The position numbers and the translations under genes were made by a program. The notes under the pieces were generated by a model. The model was not told the origin of the DNA, made no database searches, and saw only the letters and a list, made by a program, of their open reading frames with translations. Positions 10,695 to 19,539 of a stretch of DNA of 64,000 nt are shown here, in pieces. Numbering within the stretch: the first letter of the stretch is position 1; every line of letters begins with the position of its first letter. The stretch comes from a bacterium (GTDB taxonomy: Bacteria > Electryoneota > RPQS01), in contig JAHDVH010000001.1 of assembly GCA_023382385.1 (NCBI GenBank), positions 677,611 to 741,610 on the forward strand, read 5' to 3'.

Positions 10695-11312
10695 TTAAGG
10701 TATAATCTTTACTTTTCGACCGGTGACAACAAGGCGCTTACTTACGAGCAGGCGCAGGGCACCGGCATACAAGTTCTTCTCAACGATTTGAACACGTTCA
10801 GCGAGAGAATCCGGAGTATCGTTTGGAAGCACTACCACGGCCTGCTGTGCAAGTATAGGTCCGTGATCGTATTCCTCGTCAACGAAATGTACAGTTGCTC
10901 CGCTGATGCGTGCTCCATAATCAATGACAGCCTCGTGAACACGTCGCCCATACATCCCTTTTCCGCCGAAAGCTGGAAGCAAGGCGGGATGAATGTTTAC
11001 GATTCGATTGCGAAATTTAGCAACAATTCGTGGGGGAACAAGTTCAAGATAGCCCGCAAGGAGAATGTAATCGCAGCGATGCCTTTCGAGAGCCGCTGAA
11101 AGTGCTGCCGAATGTTCGTCAATTGTCGCGTAGCTCTTCCGCGAAATGACTTCCACCGGCACATTCAGCTCGCGCGCACGCTCCGCTGCGAGCACTTTCT
11201 GTCGTGAACAAATCAGAAGCGCAGGGTCCGCAGGGAGCGACTCATTACGGATAACTTCCACCAAATATTGAAATGTGGACCCGTTGCCCGAAGCGAAGAA
11301 CGCGAGACGCAT
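10695..11312 (-). CDS. purN: Phosphoribosylglycinamide formyltransferase
   Basis: Folate-dependent GART that formylates GAR in purine synthesis. The N-terminal ASGNGSTFQYL is the phosphate-binding loop; the catalytic Asn-His-Asp set is seen in RIVNIHPALLPAF (N and H) and EEYDHGPILAQ (D). Length 205 aa is typical. ATG start three bases after the ldcA stop; followed six bases later by purH. Note the reaction makes it the third step, PurH the last two; intervening genes are not in this window. Confidence 0.97.
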   Translation of the reverse strand: MRLAFFASGNGSTFQYLVEVIRNESLPADPALLICSRQKVLAAERARELNVPVEVISRKSYATIDEHSAALSAALERHRCDYILLAGYLELVPPRIVAKFRNRIVNIHPALLPAFGGKGMYGRRVHEAVIDYGARISGATVHFVDEEYDHGPILAQQAVVVLPNDTPDSLAERVQIVEKNLYAGALRLLVSKRLVVTGRKVKIIP

Positions 11313-11315
11313 AGG

Positions 11316-12254
11316 CTATGTAGTAGTCGCGAAAGGTGATAATGCAAAACCTAACCGGACCGAGCTTTCCAGAAACGATAACCGCACAGGAGAACCCACC
11401 GGAAGCGTAAGTCGCTCCGGTCCATGACCGTAGGGAAGTCCGAATACTATCGGATAAGTTGTCCCGCTCGTTGCGTCAAGTACAGACTTTCGCAAGCTTG
11501 CCGCACTATCTGTATCTTCGGACCCCCATCCAAAGTCACCAACAAGTAGTCCGGCAAGATGCTGCAAGACGCCCGCATTCCGAAGGTGAAAAAGCAATCT
11601 ATCAACCCTGTAAGCCTGCTCTGCAATGTCTTCAATGGCGAGAATACATCCCCGTAAGTTTGGCATGAACGGCGTACCCAGCAACGTGGTAATCATCGTA
11701 AGATTCCCAGGCAAAAGAGGCGCTGTGATTTCGCGGGCGCCGGTACGGACGACTTCCCACACAACCCCCGGAAAACGCTCGATCCAGTCATCGGGTGCAA
11801 TCCCAGACAGCATCTCGAAGCAGAATGCTTCGGTTGCCTCCGTCAAGGAACCATCAAACTCAACGGCAAGGGGACCGGTAAATGTCACGGTACCGAAGTT
11901 CGCCCAAAGCGCCCATTGCATTGCGGTCACGTCAGAGAAGGCTAGGAACGGTTTTCCACTCGACGCTATCAATTCACCATCCAGAGCAGGAAGCAAACGT
12001 GACGTGCCAACTCCGCCTCGCGCGGATATTATTGCTGAGATTTCGGCATCAGCGAACTGTGCCTCGATCTCGCTCAATCGAACATCATCCTCTGCAGAGA
12101 GGAAACCATGTTTGGCCTGCGCCTGCGGACTCAGTTTGACTTGATACCCTCTCTGCACAAGACGAGAGACAGCCTTCTGAAGTTTCTCTGCCTTGACGGG
12201 TCCGGCAGGAGCACAGATTCCAATAGTATCTCCCTGCTGAAGAGGGCGAAGCAT
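11316..12254 (-). CDS. ldcA: LD-carboxypeptidase, peptidase family S66
   Basis: Serine peptidase that removes the terminal D-Ala from murein tetrapeptides during wall recycling (S66 also contains MccF-type enzymes). Landmarks: GDTIGICAPAGPV near the start, ISARGGVGTSRLLP, the nucleophile Ser at about 107 in AFSDVTAMQ, the catalytic Glu in LAIEDIAEQAYRVDR and His in PYGHGPERLTLPVG. No signal peptide, as expected for the cytoplasmic recycling enzyme. The ATG at 12254 is preferred over an adjoining TTG at 12257. Wedged between the GWxTD gene (6-nt gap) and purN. Confidence 0.93.
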   Translation of the reverse strand: MLRPLQQGDTIGICAPAGPVKAEKLQKAVSRLVQRGYQVKLSPQAQAKHGFLSAEDDVRLSEIEAQFADAEISAIISARGGVGTSRLLPALDGELIASSGKPFLAFSDVTAMQWALWANFGTVTFTGPLAVEFDGSLTEATEAFCFEMLSGIAPDDWIERFPGVVWEVVRTGAREITAPLLPGNLTMITTLLGTPFMPNLRGCILAIEDIAEQAYRVDRLLFHLRNAGVLQHLAGLLVGDFGWGSEDTDSAASLRKSVLDATSGTTYPIVFGLPYGHGPERLTLPVGSPVRLSFLESSVRLGFALSPFATTT

Positions 12255-12260
12255 CAATGG

Positions 12261-13502
12261 TCAATATCCCCACTGTGGACCGGCAAGCGTATAGTCGCCA
12301 AAACCAGTATGATCCACAAAAATGAATCGTCGATTCAAATTATGATAGTACCAGATCTCATATGGTCGGGATCCGGATTCAAAGGGATGTCGTTCAATAT
12401 CCGTGGGCTCACCGAACAATATGAATATTCGGCCACGATCAGTCTCCCAACCTGACCGATGGGTGGAAAAGCGTTCATTAGAGTACTCAACGCGGTAATA
12501 GTACTCTTCCATCAATTCATTCTGGGGTGTCTCCGGAGTCGGATCACGTCGCTTCCAAAACTCCCGAAAAAGTCTCTCGCGATCTTGCACGCTTGCACTT
12601 CGCAGTCGTCGATTCTCCTCAGCGCTGGCAATGTACTTCACTTGACGAATTGCAAGACCGAGATCACTGATCGTCGATGGCACGCCCGGTATGTTGACGG
12701 AGAATGACAATTCGCGATACTCGCGGCGACCGCTTCCGACGACTTCAAAGGTCAGTTTGTATTTCTGCACCGGAAGATCTGTCATTTTCACAACAAACTC
12801 CAGGTGTTGAATGTCACCAGTCGGGGCAACGAGTTGACTGAGACTATGAACTGAGTTTCCGTCTTCGCCAACAACCGCCCACATGATATCGAGAGGAACG
12901 TGCGCGGATGAGACCAGGTCGATGCCCGCGCGCGCGGAATCATCGCGAGTTGAGAAAGTCTCTATCACGCGCGGAGTTCCGAACTCCTTCTGCAGGGAAT
13001 CGTTGCTCATCCAATAAAGATCCGATACCGAGAGCAACGCATCCATGATAGACGCTGAGATTTCCCCGGTCCAACGGCGCTTCTTTTTGGTCTCTCTGTC
13101 CGTCAAAACGACAGAAACATCATAGTCACCGGGAGTGACATAGAATTCTTCAGTTCGGACTGCACTGATTGTACGGCTGTTGGTCTCCTTGAAAGACTGC
13201 GTCTTTACATCCATAACAACAGTACGCTCAGACGCAAGTCCCCCCTCTTTGTCGAAGATCAGGAAGGTGGCTTCAAAATTCGCCTGAAAACCCTCCGGCT
13301 CAGCGCGAACAAACGTCAAGTTGTCGTACGGAACTGACAACGCAATATATATCAGTGCACTATCCTGCTTGACCGACAAACGTTGACCAGATTGACAACG
13401 GAAGCCGCGCGCCTCTGGCGATTCGCCTCTTACAGGCTGTGCGTCAACATTCGCAGCAAGCAAGATCAACGTGACAAGACAGGCAGTGCGAAGGTTCCAC
13501 AT
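12261..13502 (-). CDS. GWxTD domain-containing secreted protein
   Basis: Signal peptide at about 1-21 (cleavage near VDA), then a beta-rich central region of about 270 residues, and a C-terminal GWxTD domain whose naming motif SGWETDRG is at about 350-357, followed by RIFILFGEPTDIE and the closing YEIWYYHNLNRRFIFVD block. GWxTD proteins are frequent in FCB candidate phyla; their function is unknown. Upstream of the motif the basic helix FREFWKRRDPTPETPQNE is also a family hallmark. Overlaps the end of rimO by 37 nt, and ldcA follows within 6 nt. Expected location is the periplasm. Confidence 0.9.
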   Translation of the reverse strand: MWNLRTACLVTLILLAANVDAQPVRGESPEARGFRCQSGQRLSVKQDSALIYIALSVPYDNLTFVRAEPEGFQANFEATFLIFDKEGGLASERTVVMDVKTQSFKETNSRTISAVRTEEFYVTPGDYDVSVVLTDRETKKKRRWTGEISASIMDALLSVSDLYWMSNDSLQKEFGTPRVIETFSTRDDSARAGIDLVSSAHVPLDIMWAVVGEDGNSVHSLSQLVAPTGDIQHLEFVVKMTDLPVQKYKLTFEVVGSGRREYRELSFSVNIPGVPSTISDLGLAIRQVKYIASAEENRRLRSASVQDRERLFREFWKRRDPTPETPQNELMEEYYYRVEYSNERFSTHRSGWETDRGRIFILFGEPTDIERHPFESGSRPYEIWYYHNLNRRFIFVDHTGFGDYTLAGPQWGY

Positions 13503-14851
13503 GATTCACCACGTTTCAAGGTGTCTGCTTGAGCAGGTACCGCATCGAGTTGGTATGCCGCTGCAGTTGTCACTATCACTTCATGAATAACACCAGGAGT
13601 AAGTGTGCCGCGCACCCGAACTCGAGCATCAATGTCCGGTGCGTCCCAGGTGCTCCGCCCCCAAGAGACATCGCGACTATTCCGGTCAATCAACACACGC
13701 TGTGACATACCGATCAGAGTTTTATGCCGCTCAGCGCAAATCTGCTTCTGAAGCCTCATCAATCGATCTAACCGATCAAGCGCAACGCCATCTTCAACCC
13801 TGTCCGGCAGGATCGCGCCCTTTGTCTCTGATTGAGGCGAGTAAGTGAAGACTCCTGCGCGCTCGAACCGGACGTCCTGCATGAATTGATGAAGAACTTC
13901 AAAATCCTCGTCCGTCTCTCCGGGAAACCCGACAAGGACGGTGGTGCGCACACAGGCATCTGCACGTCCGTCCCTGAACGCTGCAATGGAATCCCTCATC
14001 TTTGCGGCGGACGTCTTGCGGTTCATCAACTTCAGCATCCTGTCTGACGCATGCTCAATTGGGAAATCAATATAGGGGACCACTTTGGAAACGCGCGCAA
14101 GTTCAGCCATGAAGTGCGGAGGGGCCGATGGTGGATGAGCATACAAGATTCGAATCCACTCGATACCGTCAATATCAGATAGCCACTTACAAAGTTCGAC
14201 CAATGAACGTTTACGGTAAAGGTCAACGCCGTAACTCGTGGTTTCCTGACCAATCAGAATAAGTTCTCTAATCCCAGTGCGGGCAAGCAACTTTGCTTCA
14301 GCAACAAGCTTCTCGACTGGTTCGCTCCGGTAGAGTCCGCGCATTTGTGGGATTGCACAGAACGCGCAGGCATGCGAGCAGCCGTCCGAAACACGAAGAT
14401 ATGCAGATCCCGGCCCGGCGCTTCCGCTGAACATCGTAGTACTAACCGAATCACCTACGCTCAGGGGATTTGCACCGAGTGCAGAGAGAATGCCGCTCCA
14501 CTCGCCTATCCCAAAAACGCCATCCAGATCAGGTAGCTCATCGCGAATCTCTGATCCGTCGCGTTGTGTCAGACAGCCCATTGCAAAGACTCTTCGCCCG
14601 TACTTGGCATGTTTCCACCGCACGGCCTCAAGGAGGACTTGAAGCGACTCAACTTTCGCATCATCAATAAACCCACACGTATTCACAACAACGCTGTCGG
14701 CCTGACTTTCCTTAGTCACCAACTCAAACCCATCCTGCTTCAGCAAACCGGCAAGCGTCTCGCTGTCCACAGCATTCTTGGCGCATCCTAAAGTATGGAT
14801 GAATACCCGTGGAGGACGCAATTCAGAGGCGCAATGGCGCTTTAATTCCAC
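13466..14851 (-). CDS. rimO: Ribosomal protein S12 methylthiotransferase RimO
   Basis: Radical-SAM enzyme that adds a methylthio group to an Asp of ribosomal protein S12. The N-terminal UPF0004 domain shows LGCAKNAVDSE, VVNTCGF and the third Cys in MGCLTQR; the radical-SAM cluster motif CSHACAFC fits CxxxCxxC; a C-terminal TRAM-like domain follows (about 390-455). The VDSE signature and CAIPQMRG distinguish RimO from MiaB. A GGAG box five bases before the GTG at 14851 decides the start over a second GTG at 14857. It overlaps dnaE by 10 nt. Confidence 0.96.
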   Translation of the reverse strand: MELKRHCASELRPPRVFIHTLGCAKNAVDSETLAGLLKQDGFELVTKESQADSVVVNTCGFIDDAKVESLQVLLEAVRWKHAKYGRRVFAMGCLTQRDGSEIRDELPDLDGVFGIGEWSGILSALGANPLSVGDSVSTTMFSGSAGPGSAYLRVSDGCSHACAFCAIPQMRGLYRSEPVEKLVAEAKLLARTGIRELILIGQETTSYGVDLYRKRSLVELCKWLSDIDGIEWIRILYAHPPSAPPHFMAELARVSKVVPYIDFPIEHASDRMLKLMNRKTSAAKMRDSIAAFRDGRADACVRTTVLVGFPGETDEDFEVLHQFMQDVRFERAGVFTYSPQSETKGAILPDRVEDGVALDRLDRLMRLQKQICAERHKTLIGMSQRVLIDRNSRDVSWGRSTWDAPDIDARVRVRGTLTPGVIHEVIVTTAAAYQLDAVPAQADTLKRGESCGTFALPVLSR

Positions 14852-17800
14852 AAGCACTCCACATTGTTTTCACCGATCACGCTACGAACGCGCGTGAGCA
14901 CATCAAGCGACGTTTTCAATCGATAGCGACGTGACCGGATGTATCGGTCCTCTCCATCCTGTTCAATCCTGAAAAAAATCTCAACATCTCCGTTATGCTG
15001 CGAAAATAGATCTTCAAGGGCATTCAACGTCACTTCGAGATTAGATTGAGGAGCAAGATGAAGAACCAGCCGCTTGGCGAAGCGAGCCTTTGCTTCTTCA
15101 ATGGAATAGAATTCCTCAGCAATGAACTTTGGTTCATCCTCTTCATCCCGCTTGGAAACACGCGCAACAACGATTAACTTTGCATCCTTCTGCAAAATGT
15201 GCATGTAATTCTCCAGCACATCCGTGAAGACGAGTATTTCCGCACTCCCCGTGAAGTCCTCAAATCCAAGTGTAGCCATTGGCTTGCCTTTGCGGGTCAC
15301 AAGGCGCCGGACATCCGTTATTACTCCGCCGAGTCGCACGCTGTCAGAGTCAGACAGCTCACTCGTGTCGCCAAGACTTGCAGTAATGATGCGGTCAATG
15401 ACTTCTCGCTCTTGATCAAGCGGATGACCAGAGGCATAGAATCCAAGCAACTCCTTCTCTTTGCCGATTTTCTCCTGAAACGACTGATCCGGCACCTCCG
15501 GCAACGCAGGTTCGAGCGACGAGCCAGATGCGGCGATGTCGCCAAACAGGGATGACTGTCCAAATTCCCTCTCACGCTCCTTTTCAGCAGAATATGACAG
15601 GAATGACTCTATCGCTGCGAAAAAGGCACCACGATGCCCAGGTAGACTATCAAGAGCGCCGGAGCCGACAAGGCTTTCCAACACTTTGCGATTTACGACA
15701 CGTGCATCGACGCGGGCCGCCATGTCAAAAAAGGACTTGAATGGCCCGCCCTGCTCCCGTGCCGCAAGAATACATTCAACCGGCCCTTGGCCAATATTCT
15801 TGATATTCTCAAGACCGCAACGAACGGCGCCTCCATGCACCGAAAAGTTTCGACCGGACAGATTCACATCCGGCGGTAACACGTGAATGCCGGCTCGACG
15901 CGCGTCGTTGATAAGTTTTGGCATTTGCTTCGTCTCGCCATGATAGGAAGCGATTTCTGAAGCCATGAACTCGGCCGGGTAGTTAGCCTTCAGGTAGGCT
16001 GTCTGATATGCCAGCACCGCGTAGCACGCGGCGTGCGCTTTGACAAAGCCGTATTCGGAGAATTTGCGCACCAGTTCATAAATGTCTTCGGCGGTCTTCC
16101 TATTCAATCCGCTGTGCGAGAGGCAACCGGAGATGAATTCCGCATGGACTTTTTCCATCTCCTCTTTCTTCTTCTTGCCCATCGCCTTGCGAAGAATGTC
16201 TGCTCTTCCCAACGTGAAACCGGCAATATCGCGCGCGATTCGCAGCACCTGCTCTTGATAGACAATGACGCCATACGTTTGTTTAAGGATCGGCTCCAGT
16301 GCAGAATGCAGGTAGGAAATCGGCGCACGGCCGTGTTTGCGATCGATGTAATCACCAATCATGTTCATTGGGCCGGGCCTGTAGAGCGCGACCATCGCAA
16401 CGATGTCGTCAATGCAATTCGGCTTCAGCTTTGTCAACCACTCCCGCATGCCACTGGATTCAAGCTGAAAGACGCCGGTCGTATCGCCCCGGCCCAGCAG
16501 TTCATATGTCTTCTCGTCAAGATGTTCGTGAAGAGAGTCAAGCTCAATGTCGATGCCCTTCGCTGCCAACAGCTTTAGGCAATGCTCAATGACATTAAGT
16601 GTGCGCAATCCCAGAAAATCCATTTTGAGTAGACCGATCTTATCCACCACATTCATGTCAAACTGGGTGGTAATTGATCCATCTGACTGGCGGTACAAAG
16701 GGACATAGTCGGTGAGCGGACCCGGCGTAATCACTACACCCGCGGCGTGGGTGGATGCATGACGGCAGAGTCCTTCAAGCGTTTGCCCGATGTTCCACAC
16801 TTTTCGATACTCTTCGCGCTCACTCAACAGTTGATTGAGTTCATTGTTCCCTTCGGTAGCGTTGGCGAGATTGGCGGAGGGTCCGTCAGGAATCTTCTTC
16901 GCAAGCTTGTCCACATCCGCATAGCTCATTCCAATCACACGCCCGACATCTCGCACTACGGCCTTTGCCTTCAGTCGACCAAAAGTGATGATTTGCGCAA
17001 CACACTCAGAACCATACTTTTCGCGGACATACTCGATCACCCGTGCGCGGCCTTCATCATGAAAATCTATGTCAATATCAGGCATCGATATGCGTTCCGG
17101 ATTCAGGAAACGCTCAAAGTAAAGGTCAAACTTAATCGGATCGAGACTGGTTACCCCTGTCGCATAACACACAAGCGATCCCGCGGCTGATCCGCGCCCG
17201 GGTCCGACAGGGACTCCGATTGATCTTGCGTAACGTACAAAGTCGGATACAATCAAGAAGTATCCTGAGAATCCCATTTGGTCGATTACTCTCAATTCAT
17301 AGTCAAGGCGCTCTTCGAGTTCTGGAGTAATGACAGAATACCGCCGCGCGAGGCCGGCGCGCGCCAGTTTGGTCAAGAAGGCAGTCTCGCTCGACTCGCC
17401 GTCCGGAAGAGGAAAACGAGGCAAATGTTTTGCGCTAAAGTCGAGCTTGATCGTACACTTCTCGGCAACTTCTCTCGTATTAAGGAGTGCTTCCGGCAAG
17501 TCGCTGAAGAGTGTGCTCATCTCCTCCGGACTCTTCAGATAGAATTCAGCGACATCAAACTTCAAGCGCCCGCTGTCATTGACATTCTTGCCGGTTCCGA
17601 TGCAGAGGAGGCAATCGTGCGCTTCGTGATGTCCTCGCTCAAGGTAGTGGGTGTCATTCGTTGCGACAAGCTTATTCCCCAACCTTTGAGCAAGTTTGAC
17701 CAGCTGGCGGTTCAACTGTGCTTCTTCAGGAAGACTGTGTCGCTGCACTTCCACATAGTAGTCGTTACCAAACAACTCTTTGTACCACATTGCACGCTCC

Positions 17801-18279
17801 CACGCCCCGGTCTCATCACCGGCCATAAGTAACGTGGGAACCTCGGAAGCCATGCACCCAGATGTCGCGATCAGACCTTCACAATGCTTCTCAAGCAGCG
17901 AATGATCAATTCGCGGCCGGTAGTAGAAACCTTCCGTGTAACCAAAAGAAGAAAGCTTAACTAAGTTCTTATACCCAACTTCGTCTTTAGCAAGCAGCAA
18001 AAGGTGATTTGAATAATCTCCATTGCGACTCTTCTGAGCGGGAGACTTATCAAAGCGGTCCCTGCAGATGTACACTTCGCACCCTATGATGGGCTGAATG
18101 CCGGCGGACTTCGCAAGCGAATAGAAGTCGACAACACCATGCAATGCGCCGTGATCCGTCAGCGCAATTGCAGGCATTCCAAGTTCGGCCGTGCGGCGTA
18201 CAAGCTCCGTCACTTTGCACGCGCCATCGAGCAAGCTATACTCGGAATGGTTATGCAGATGAACGAAGTCTGCGCTCAC
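14842..18279 (-). CDS. dnaE: DNA polymerase III alpha subunit
   Basis: Replicative polymerase catalytic subunit (DnaE1 type, 1145 aa). N-terminal PHP domain starts FVHLHNHSEYSLLDGA with its metal-binding His residues; the palm carries GPGRGSAAGSL and the catalytic PDIDIDF Asp residues; the beta-clamp and tandem HhH region appears near GLENIKNIGQG; an OB domain follows (GGVITDVRRLVTRKGKPMATLGFED). The GTG at 18279 overlaps the murA stop as GTGA. No inteins or insertions are apparent. Confidence 0.98.
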   Translation of the reverse strand: MSADFVHLHNHSEYSLLDGACKVTELVRRTAELGMPAIALTDHGALHGVVDFYSLAKSAGIQPIIGCEVYICRDRFDKSPAQKSRNGDYSNHLLLLAKDEVGYKNLVKLSSFGYTEGFYYRPRIDHSLLEKHCEGLIATSGCMASEVPTLLMAGDETGAWERAMWYKELFGNDYYVEVQRHSLPEEAQLNRQLVKLAQRLGNKLVATNDTHYLERGHHEAHDCLLCIGTGKNVNDSGRLKFDVAEFYLKSPEEMSTLFSDLPEALLNTREVAEKCTIKLDFSAKHLPRFPLPDGESSETAFLTKLARAGLARRYSVITPELEERLDYELRVIDQMGFSGYFLIVSDFVRYARSIGVPVGPGRGSAAGSLVCYATGVTSLDPIKFDLYFERFLNPERISMPDIDIDFHDEGRARVIEYVREKYGSECVAQIITFGRLKAKAVVRDVGRVIGMSYADVDKLAKKIPDGPSANLANATEGNNELNQLLSEREEYRKVWNIGQTLEGLCRHASTHAAGVVITPGPLTDYVPLYRQSDGSITTQFDMNVVDKIGLLKMDFLGLRTLNVIEHCLKLLAAKGIDIELDSLHEHLDEKTYELLGRGDTTGVFQLESSGMREWLTKLKPNCIDDIVAMVALYRPGPMNMIGDYIDRKHGRAPISYLHSALEPILKQTYGVIVYQEQVLRIARDIAGFTLGRADILRKAMGKKKKEEMEKVHAEFISGCLSHSGLNRKTAEDIYELVRKFSEYGFVKAHAACYAVLAYQTAYLKANYPAEFMASEIASYHGETKQMPKLINDARRAGIHVLPPDVNLSGRNFSVHGGAVRCGLENIKNIGQGPVECILAAREQGGPFKSFFDMAARVDARVVNRKVLESLVGSGALDSLPGHRGAFFAAIESFLSYSAEKEREREFGQSSLFGDIAASGSSLEPALPEVPDQSFQEKIGKEKELLGFYASGHPLDQEREVIDRIITASLGDTSELSDSDSVRLGGVITDVRRLVTRKGKPMATLGFEDFTGSAEILVFTDVLENYMHILQKDAKLIVVARVSKRDEEDEPKFIAEEFYSIEEAKARFAKRLVLHLAPQSNLEVTLNALEDLFSQHNGDVEIFFRIEQDGEDRYIRSRRYRLKTSLDVLTRVRSVIGENNVECLWN

Positions 18280-19538
18280 AGTTCACCTTCAATGCGTTTG
18301 ATATCCGCACCAACGCCGGACAGTTTTGACTCGAGGTTTTCATAACCGCGATCCAAGTGGTACACTCGCTTCACCTCGGTCTCGCCCTTTGCAACAAGGC
18401 CCGCGAGCACAAGGCACACGGAAGCCCGCAGGTCCGTTGACATGACCGGGGCGCCAATGAGTTTCTCAACCCCTGTAATTGTCGCTGTCCCCCCATCCAT
18501 GTGAATCTGTGCACCCAATCTGGCAAGTTCTGCGACATGCGTGAAACGGTCTGAATAGATCGTTTCGCTAATGCGAGACATTCCACCAGCAATGGTCGCC
18601 ATAGCCATGAAAGGTGCCTGGAGGTCTGTCGGGAAGCCTGGATAGACATCAGTAGTGATGAAGAGAGGCTTCAACTTTCCCGAGGCACGCGAAACCGTAA
18701 TGGTGTCCGACCCTGCGATGATGCTCAAGCCTGCCTCGCGCGCCTTGTCAAGCACAGTTGGAAGTTGGGCGGGATCCGTACGTGTCAGCGTAACTTTGCC
18801 GGTCGTCATTCCAACCGCACAAATGAATGAACCGGTTTCAATGCGATCGGGAATCATCACTGCGTCAGCCGGTTGTAGGTCTGCAACGCCTTTTATTGTA
18901 AGTTCTCGCGTCCCGATTCCGGAGATCTTCGCACCCATTCGATTCAAGAAGAGCGCGAGCTGAGTGACTTCTGGCTCAAGCGCTACATTTCTTAGCACGG
19001 TAGTGCCTTCAGCCCGCACCGCAGCCATCAAGACATTTGCAGAAGCGCCAACACTTGATATCGAGAATTCGAACGTTGATCCGCGGAGAGGATAAGCTGA
19101 AGCGACGACATACCCCGCATCGATTTCGAGCTTGGCACCAAGTGCTTCCATGCCTTTCATGTGCAGATCGACGGGGCGCGGTCCCCAAGCACATCCGCCC
19201 GGCAAAGACACTCTGGCTTCCCCGTGGCGACCAAGCAAAGCGCCAAGCACATAGAAACTGGCCCGCATCGTCTTCACCAGCTCATAAGGAGCTTCAATGT
19301 GCGAGGCATGACTTGTATCTATAAGAAGTTCATGATCGAGCTCGTCAATCTTTGCTCCAAGAATGCGCAACAGATTCGACATCGTGCGCACATCTTTTAG
19401 CTTGGGGACGTTGGTAAAACGATAGAATCCTGGTGCCAGCAAGGTTGCAGCGAGCAGAGGCAACGTTGCGTTCTTCGAACCGGAAATCGGGATTTCCCCT
19501 TCGAGCGGATTACCGCCGCGGAGAAGCAAACTATCCAA
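18276..19538 (-). CDS. murA: UDP-N-acetylglucosamine 1-carboxyvinyltransferase
   Basis: First committed step of peptidoglycan synthesis: transfers enolpyruvate from PEP to UDP-GlcNAc. ISGSKNATLPL carries the conserved Lys-Asn pair; the mobile loop has SLPGGCAWGPRPVDLH with the PEP-binding Cys, so fosfomycin sensitivity is expected. The TTG at 19538, directly after the recN stop, gives MDSLLLRGG and 420 aa, matching the family length; the frame extends upstream without similarity to MurA. The stop overlaps dnaE. Confidence 0.97.
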   Translation of the reverse strand: MDSLLLRGGNPLEGEIPISGSKNATLPLLAATLLAPGFYRFTNVPKLKDVRTMSNLLRILGAKIDELDHELLIDTSHASHIEAPYELVKTMRASFYVLGALLGRHGEARVSLPGGCAWGPRPVDLHMKGMEALGAKLEIDAGYVVASAYPLRGSTFEFSISSVGASANVLMAAVRAEGTTVLRNVALEPEVTQLALFLNRMGAKISGIGTRELTIKGVADLQPADAVMIPDRIETGSFICAVGMTTGKVTLTRTDPAQLPTVLDKAREAGLSIIAGSDTITVSRASGKLKPLFITTDVYPGFPTDLQAPFMAMATIAGGMSRISETIYSDRFTHVAELARLGAQIHMDGGTATITGVEKLIGAPVMSTDLRASVCLVLAGLVAKGETEVKRVYHLDRGYENLESKLSGVGADIKRIEGEL

Positions 19539-19539
19539 T

